The notes under the pieces were generated by a model. It worked only from the letters and a program-made list of their open reading frames with translations, did not search any database and was not told the origin of the DNA. Source: Mytilus galloprovincialis (lineage: Eukaryota > Mollusca > Bivalvia > Mytilida > Mytilidae). From it: 64,000 nt of DNA. Positions 55,501 through 64,000 of the stretch are shown here, in pieces. Each line of letters opens with the position of its first letter. The first letter of the stretch is position 1. Position numbers and translations under genes: made by a program. The stretch spans positions 29,008,847 to 29,072,846 of the forward strand of contig NC_134851.1 in assembly GCF_965363235.1 (NCBI RefSeq). Direction: 5' to 3'.

Positions 55501-58500
55501 GTATTTTTAGACTAACTGAATTCATGATATGGAACACCGTCCCTGAAATAATGTATCAAGTGTAATATATAAATACTCCACATACATCCACTATCATGAC
55601 TGTCGCAATATTGCTTCAGAGAAATGTCAAAACAATTAGCAAAAGAATGCACATACAAGAATCGTAATGCGGACAGTTTTAAAATATAAATCAAAATAAA
55701 ATTTGATAGAATTTTTTATGAAAATATTTTTTTTTGCAGGTTCACCTTTCTTTTCTGTATGTAGGACACACACATGAGGATATTGACGCCGGTTTTCAGC
55801 AAAATAGTAGATTCCCTCCGTCGAAATGACGCAGAAAAAATCCCTGAGCTTTTGGATCTCTTACCAAATCCAAGCAACTTAATTTGGCAATACGATATTA
55901 GGAACTGGCTTCAACCATTTATTGCTGATGTACGGAAACATATCAAGCCATTACATTATAGATTTACAATGGATGAAGTATCTAATAAGATTAAACTGTG
56001 TTACAAATCCAATCATGCGGGGCCTTGGAAGATTTCAACAAGTGGAATGTTCATGTTTAACGATAAAGGTGAAGTAGATTTGCCAAAGGGTGTACCAAAA
56101 GTATCCACGCCAGTTTTTGACAAAATATTTATCGAAAAAATTGAAAGTGGAATTAATGACTGGAAATGTCTCTTCACGGATCAAATGTCAAACGCGTTGT
56201 CTTTGCTTGCTAATATCACTGAGAAAACTAAATATTTATCTTCTTTTCAAATTAAATATTTTTCATTTGAGCAAAACATCTGGACGTTTTATTAGCAAAC
56301 TCAACTCGAAATCGGTAATTGACTGCTTTATAATATTTATTTGTTTTTCTTTAATCATCAACTAACAACATTTAAGGTCGAAATCAATCGTTGTTTTTTT
56401 ATGTATTTTCAGGAAATACGAAGAACATGACAACTAGACGCACCATATATAGCTCATATGTATATGGCTATATATGTCAAAAGAAACAGATATTTTATTC
56501 TATAATACAGGAACTAATAGAACTCATTTTCTTTTTTGATTTGATTTGTTATATACATGAGGTATCATATTTGTTGTGGCTATTTTACCTAGCAGCTGAA
56601 CAACATATGGATTCAACAGCAACAGTACAATTATGTTTTATTCAAAATAATGTGCATGCTTTAATATGTAATTTTCAAGAGTTTAAATTTTCTACTTGTG
56701 CTGTACTGACATTAAACAGTTTGTAATTATGTTTTCTCTTGAAAAAACATTGATTTCTATCTCGTTTACTTTCCTTTAATTTGATGGATACACGAATACG
56801 TGGTAGCGTGATCACCCCGAGTGCGAGAGGTCGTAGTTTGGAACCCAGCTGGATGAAAACGGAGACTTTAGAATTTGTATTTGTTGCTTCTCCGCTTAGC
56901 ACGCAGCATGAAGGAGTTTGATCAAAGGATTGATTGGCTCGAAGTGATAATGCTATGTCCGTTTCGGTGGACTGTTATCTTATGAACAACGTGACGGTTG
57001 TCACATGTGAAGCAGTATTTTCTTCCCTTTCGGAGTTGCCGAGATCACCCCAAGCTTTTCGTGGGATGCGTGTTGCTTGTAGGTTTTAATTTCTTTGACG
57101 TTTCTTCCTCACTATTGTTTGTCTTTTCTTTTGTAGCCATGGCGTTAGTTTACTTTCGATTTATGAGTTTGAATGTCCCTCTGGTATCTTTCACTCCTCC
57201 TTTATGAATTAGCTTGTTGAAAATCCGACTCTGCGTGTGGTTCAAGTGAAAAGTAAAGTTATTTTTCATGTTACATTAACTTGTTCTTGTCCTGAATATG
57301 CATATTTATTTCCCACTGGACAGTGCGAATCACCAAGATTCATCTTTTATTTCGTATTTGAATGTTTCAAAGTCATTTAAAGTCTTGCACATGTACATTA
57401 GTTAGTGTTAATTATGACCTTCAAATCTAAGGCCCGCTATCTAACTTTGCAAAAAGAATTTAAAGCAGTATTTGCATTAGCTTGACTTGTTTGCAATATA
57501 AAAAAAAATCAGTCGAAAAGTGTATTGAGAATCACACTGCTTTTCCAAGCTTCACCTGATAAATGTTCGTCATTTTTATATTCAAGATTGACATTTTTAG
57601 AAGGAAAGTAAATCTTTGCAAAATGCTGTAGAAATGGATAAATACACATAATGGGGACATTTCCCCATTCTATGTATATTTTTTATTTCTTCGACATAGA
57701 AAATGACCAATTACACAGCTTGTTTTAAAGATTATTTTCATGTGGGGAAATTTCCCCAATATTGTTAAGTGTTCACGTAAAACTATGTGTTATCTTCCTG
57801 TATGGATGTTTTCCCACTACTTGTAATTTAATGGGGAAATTTCCCCATTTCGTATTCTTTTATCACCATATTGAAAGTCATATTTAATTTGGGGATATTT
57901 CCCCACTTTATTCATGATGTTAATTACAGTTACTTACACATACTTCTCAAACTTATAATTATATTTGAAGAAAAGTGGGGATATTTCTCCAGTCTGAAGG
58001 TCTTTTTTCTGGGGATATTTCCCCAGTCTAAAGGTCATTTTATTCCGGGGATATTTCCCCATTTTCATTTATTTTTAAATTCATTATGATAATAGATGAG
58101 GAAAAATTTCAATGAGTTTCATCATTCTTTGTTGCTGCATGAATATAAAGTTAACATCAGGTGTAATTCTGGATAAATTTTCACTAATTTTTAGCACCTG
58201 AATCGCCTCGCTTCTTCAAATAAAGATGTTTTTTACAATAAACGTTGACAATCTTTTTGTTTACCGAATTTGAAACAACACTAAAAAGAGAATAAAATAG
58301 ATTTTCTCTTTTTCAAATAGAACGCGTTCAAGGTAAATTCAAAAAGGGAAGTCCATTAAAAAAATCAAACGCTATCAATCAACGGAACGAGTGACAAAAC
58401 AGCTGAAGTATTCCTGATTATTATAGATCTTTTCAGAACAAAAAGGTGTGTAACATTCCTTTACCAATTACTTTCTCAATTTTTATGATATTACTACAGA

Positions 58501-60420
58501 GAATATTTCAGTCACACGAAAACCGTTTGCATACCACAAAACTACATGACATAAATTGTGTATGTCGTCTATATAAGGAAAATGTACACTTAGCCTAGAG
58601 AAGATGTAAAGATTTTTTCAAATATTATTGAAGAGGTACAAATGTGTATATATTTCAGCTTACATCTGGAACATATTGCAAAAAGTTCGATTTATTGTCT
58701 TAACATACAATTCATTAGATTTTTTTCCAAATTTATACAAAATAAATTGACCAAAATTTTATGTGTTAACTTTTGTTTAAGGTTTTCTAAATTCAATGGG
58801 TAATTATAGTGTATACATATTTAGAAACACACGCATCTGACATTCATCACAGAGTAATAATTGTTCTTTTAAATCATATTAATATTTCTAGTTCCAGTGA
58901 ATCAAACCATTCGTGGTTTTTGCCACAATAAACATGGAAACTAAAGATTTAAGAGTATGTATCGTATTACATTAACTGTACGTCACAGTTTTTATTTAAG
59001 GTCGGGTGAACGTGTTGCTATTAGCACAAATAGATTTGTCGTGATGGATCATGTCGATCATAAAACAAATATCGTTCAAATATGGATAGATGAAAAGACA
59101 AGATTTTAAAATCGCCATTTTTTTTAAATAAGCAAATGTTATCAGTACGCTTTTGTATCGTTGTAATTTGATATTTTCCCACATATCGATGATCACTCAT
59201 ATTCATATACATGTACGAATAACATGTACAACACCATCCGATAAATGGATAAGTATACCGACAGCAGCAGCCTATGGAGACTCGTTATCATTTTCCAGTA
59301 TAATCTTAAATAATGTTTCGGTAGTTATTTTGTTATATGTTGAAGTTTGGTTTTCTTTTGTCAGTTTAAGTATTTCTTGACGTCTTCATTGCTTCTTAAA
59401 AGATGGTGCTTATAATAGTCTATGGATATAGCAGATAATTTTTCAAGTTGACCACATACAAAAGATGTTTAACCCCTCTATATATTTGCGTTTGTTTCTT
59501 AAACATAACTCATATATCAATGTGCTATTTTAGCTTTCGCATCGATTCGTCAGGTTTTTATAATCGGGTGTAAAAGGGAAATTCAATGCTATGTTGGTAC
59601 TGGATATATATTTATGTACGATATTTACCATATGGATATCTAATTTTAACTGTTTTTTTCTGTTTTTCTTCAATACAGTTGTTATTCGTAGAAAGCAATG
59701 ACTCATGTTAAGATAACGCATCCTCACTTAAGATTCGTGCGTTTCGAAATAATCAAGAATATTATGAATTCATTGTTGGTTCCGCCTGGGTTTTTTTTTG
59801 CCGGGTTATTCTTATACAACATGTATAATATCCGTTAGTTGCAAGAAGATTGCTCCACAATGAATATAGACGCATTTTCTGGCAACCGACGAACAATGAG
59901 AAAACACCATTTTGGGCTGCATGCGTGAGATATGAAGCTATATGTATATAGTATGTTAATGTATACAAGTTAGTTATATAAATAAAACAAAAGATTATAC
60001 GGGAACGCAATCAAAAGGATAAACAAACATTTTTTATGAAAAGTTACTAAGTCAGGAATATGGCAGTTGTTCTCTTAAAGGAATACATATATTTTACATC
60101 ATTGAAACTACTGCTGATAGGTGCTGTACTATGTCTGAAGGGATGACTTCAAAATTCATCGAAGTATAAATTGGTTCATAAGCGTCCTTTTTAGCAGCAG
60201 CCTATTTATTTGATAATGTTTACGAAGATCATAACCAAGGTAACTATAGAAATAATGTTACTTTTATTTCTTAATGACAGCATATTTAAAGTCTTTCCTC
60301 TCCGCGAGGAAAGACCTTATTGTTTTTCTCCTGTTTTTAAGGTCTTTCCTCTCCGCGAGGAAAGACCTTATTGTTAAGGTCTTTCCTCTCCGCGAGGAAA
60401 GACCTTATTGTTTTTCTCCT

Positions 60421-60459
<39 letters not shown>

Positions 60460-63400
60460 CATCCAGCATTTGTTTGACATGGCCTCCCCTCGTTTCTATT
60501 TGAGTTATCAAGACCAAATATGGACTATCGGTAGACCTCATCATGAAGTATTACCAGATGAGGCTGTGTAGGATTTCATCATCCCCTGTAGAAGTTATCT
60601 CCCTTTTATTGGTTTTTTTCGACATAGCCCCCCCTCGTTGTTTTTTAAGATATCATAACCTTATTTGGACAATAGTCAGATCTCATCATGATGTGTTACC
60701 ATATGAGGCTGCTAAGGATTTCATCATTTCCTATGAGAGTTATGTCCCCTTGAAGCAATTTCTTTCTTTTATATTTTTCTCAAAAAGTATTCAAGATAGA
60801 ATCCATTTGAAAACGGCAACATGTACAAGACCAGAAGGCAATATTAATTAACATATACAATCATTTTGTTGTTTACCCTTATAAGGAGTTATTTCCCTTG
60901 AAAAAATATACACAATTTTTGAAAATTTGTATCTCGAGAACCGGAAGTCGTAAAGACTTGGGACCTACACCAATAATCTTAAGTTCATGTGACCTTTAAT
61001 TTGCACCCAAGGTCAAAGGTCACTGAGTGCAAAAAAAAATTACGCTGCAATTTCAAGCTTTCATATTAAGAAAACGATAAGAGTTTGCTGCATACTTACA
61101 GCGTATAAAATGTTCCTCTCGACGAGCTCTACATTTTATACACTGAGCTCAAAAGAGTCCGACTGTCTGTTCAAAAGTTACGACGGGATGATTCTTAAAA
61201 GTATAGTATTATGTGTATATCTTTTTAAAGGTAACATATATCAACCTACTATAAACTGCAAAGATGATCAGTAGTTCAAGACCTTCAATTTGAGATCAAT
61301 GTCAGGTCATGATGAAATTTCACCTTGACCTTCACCTTATACTATGACCTTGACCTTGTGATATTTGAAAGGTCAAGTGGTCCTGAGTTGAATGGTGATA
61401 GTCCCATGTCTCCACGACTTCCGGTTCTCAAGTTTGGTATTGCATCATATATTTGATGATTAATTGAGACCTTGATGAACTTTGAAATTGTCCCAATTCT
61501 TTTTCTATAATGTTGTCTTTCAACTGTAGATCATTTATCATTTAACAGTTTTGAGATATCTATTGTCGTTTTAGAGATAATGCAGTTTAAAGTTTTGCGA
61601 GCGGAGGCATGTATTTCTGAATCAACAAGAGCTTACCACTTAAAATGTTTTAGAAATTGAAGAGGTTAACATAGTTATATGTTTGACCAAATACCAAAAA
61701 GATTCCATGGAAAAAAACACCAAAAATTCAATTTGAAATTTTCAAGTTTTGCATTGACTTTGTAAGTTTCATAACTTCTATTTATATAGTTGATATTGCA
61801 TCATTATTTGCACTTTGTCAAATGGGGTCATCTGATATATCAAATTGAAGGTCTTAATAAACTCTACTTATAAATGAAAATTTTAAACCCCCTTTTCATC
61901 CCAAGGGAACGGGTGGGGTCATTTAGTGCAAACATTCAACTTTCTCAGATAGTAAGGTTGTCGCATATCAAATGAAAGAACATAAAGCGTACATTTCAAA
62001 TTTCAAATTGACGTTCCCCAAAAATTGGTTGGATGGGGTCATTGAGTGCAAAAAATAAATTTTTTTTACGATAGGGTTGTTGTATATCAATTGAAAGGTC
62101 ATGATGTGTACATTTGAAATATCAAATTCCCGACTTCCAAAAATTAGTTGGATGGGGTTATTAAGTGCAAAAATCAAACTTTCTAGGACATGGCGTTGTC
62201 GCATATCAAATGAAAGCTCATCTACCCTGTGATACATATATCATACTTCCGATCTCAAAAATGTAGGCGGATGAGGTCATTAAGTGTAAAAGCGAAAAGT
62301 TTCAGAAGGTATGCTTGTCGTATATCAAACGAAAGGTCATACAAACTACATTACGAAAACATCACTTTTACAGGAAAGACCTTTCAATTGTTTTACAAAC
62401 AATTGAGATACTAGTTTTTCTCCTGTTTTTTTTTTTTTTTCATCCAGCATTTGTTTAACATGGCCTCCCCTTGTTTCTATTGGAGTTATCAAGACCAAAT
62501 ATGGACCATCGGTAGACCTCATCATGAAGTATTACCAGATGAGGCTGTGTAGGATTTCATCATCCCCTTTAGAAGTTATCTCCCTTTTATTGGTTTTTTT
62601 CGACATGGCCCCCCCTCGTTGTTTTTGAAGATATCATGACCTTATTTGGACAATAGTTAGATCTCATCATGATGTATTACCATATGAGGCTGCTAAGGAT
62701 TTCATCATTCCCTATGAGAGTTATGTCCCCTTGAAGCAATTTCTTTCTTTCGCATTTTTCTTAAAAATCATTCCAGATAGAATCGATTTGAAAATGGCAG
62801 CATGTACAAGAACAGATGGCAATGTTTATCAACATAAACAATTAATTTGTTACTGAGCCTTATAAGGAGTTATTCCCCTTGAAAAATTGTGTTCAATTTT
62901 AGAAAAAATGTATTTCAAGAACCGGAAGTCATAGAGACTTAGGACCTTCACCAATAATCTTTATTTCATGTGACCTTTAATATGAACCCAAGGTCAAAGG
63001 TCACAGAGTGCAAAATAAAATTACGCCGCAATTTCAAGCTTACATATTAGGAAAACGATCAGACTTTGCTGCATACATACAGCGTATAAAATGTTCCTCT
63101 CGACGAGCTCTATATTTTATATAATAAGCCCAAAAATGTCCGACCGTCTGTTCAAAAGTTACGACGGGATGATTCTTAAAAGTATAGTATTTTGTGTATA
63201 TCTTTTTAAAGGTAACATATATCAACCTACTATAAACTGCAAAGATGATCAGAAGTTCAAGACCTTCAATTTGAGGTCAATGCCAGGTCATGATGAAATT
63301 TCACCTTGACCTTCACATTATACTATGACCTTGACCTTGTGATATTTGAAAGGTCAAGTGGTCCTGAGTTGAATGGTGATAGTCTCGTGTCTCTACGACT

Positions 63401-64000
63401 TCCGGTTCTTATATTTGGTATTGCATCATATATTTGAATATTAATAATGACCTCTGTGAACTTCAAAATTGTTCCAATTCTTTTTCTATAATGTTGTCCT
63501 TCAATTGTAGATCATTTATCAATTAACAGGTTTGAGATATCTATTGTCGTTTTAGAGATAATGCAGTTTGAAGTTTTGCGAGCGGAGGCATGAATTTCTG
63601 AATCAACAAGAGCTTACCACTTAAAATGTTTTAGAAATTGACGAGGTTAACATAGTTATATGTTTGACCAAATACCAAAAACATTCCTTTGAAAAAAACA
63701 CCAAAAAATCCTTTTGAAATTTTTAAGTTTTGCATTGACTTTGTAAGTTTCATAACTTCTATTTATATAGTTGATATTGCATCATTTTTGGCACTTTGTC
63801 AAATGGGGTCATCTGATATATCAAATTGAAGGTCTCAATAAACTCTATTTAAAAATGAAAATTTTAAACCTCTTTTTCATCCCAGGTGGAAGGGTGGGGT
63901 CATTTAGTGCAAAAATTCAAATTTCTCAGATGGTAAGGTTGTCGCATATCAAATGAAAGAACATAAAGCGTACATTTCAAATTTCAAATTGACGTCCCCC

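Overview
The window looks like nuclear DNA of a bivalve mollusc, most likely a mussel (Mytilidae). It is AT-rich, has no dense bacterial-type gene order, carries short exons with good eukaryotic splice sites, and is packed with short repeat families that I recognise from bivalve genomes. The assignment is from memory of repeat sequence, not from a search.

Left part (1-8.6 kb): two palindrome arrays, the two last exons of a plus-strand host gene (1,149-1,542), bivalve interspersed repeats, a triple-nested insertion at 3.2-4.2 kb and a dead LINE tail at 6.0-6.7 kb. From 9.1 to about 15.4 kb lies a long non-LTR retrotransposon of the RNase H-bearing I group. It has three coding blocks: a frameshifted SGNH-hydrolase-like ORF, an open PHD/RRM-like/CCHC ORF1 and an open endonuclease-RT-RNase H ORF2.

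Middle part (15.4-36.7 kb): repeats, MITEs, minisatellites and palindrome clusters that interrupt at least two host genes. One is a plus-strand candidate (exons near 18.7 and 20.2 kb). The other is a minus-strand gene whose last three exons (29.8 to 26.45 kb) join in phase and end in a Tudor-like domain; two more candidate exons lie at 31.1-31.65 kb.

The most striking object is a 15.4-kb element at 36,752-52,132. It is flanked by a 9-bp direct repeat and has about 0.63-kb near-identical inverted ends. Inside these lie inverted tandem arrays of a 345-bp unit (3.1 kb on one side, 7.5 kb on the other) around a 3.4-kb core of decayed capsid-type genes. It combines the architecture of a foldback or Mutator-like transposon with the cargo of a virus-like element.

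Right part (52.1-64 kb): a Tc1-like transposon remnant, a two-exon DUF7869-like pseudogene, a tRNA-derived SINE, a second copy of the GGGGAAATTTCCCC palindrome element, a hairpin cluster and almost two copies of a 1.98-kb tandem repeat.

A theme across the window is clusters of perfect palindromes built from the half-site TTYCC/GGRAA. Two of the arrays are spaced at almost exactly 21 bp, or two helical turns.
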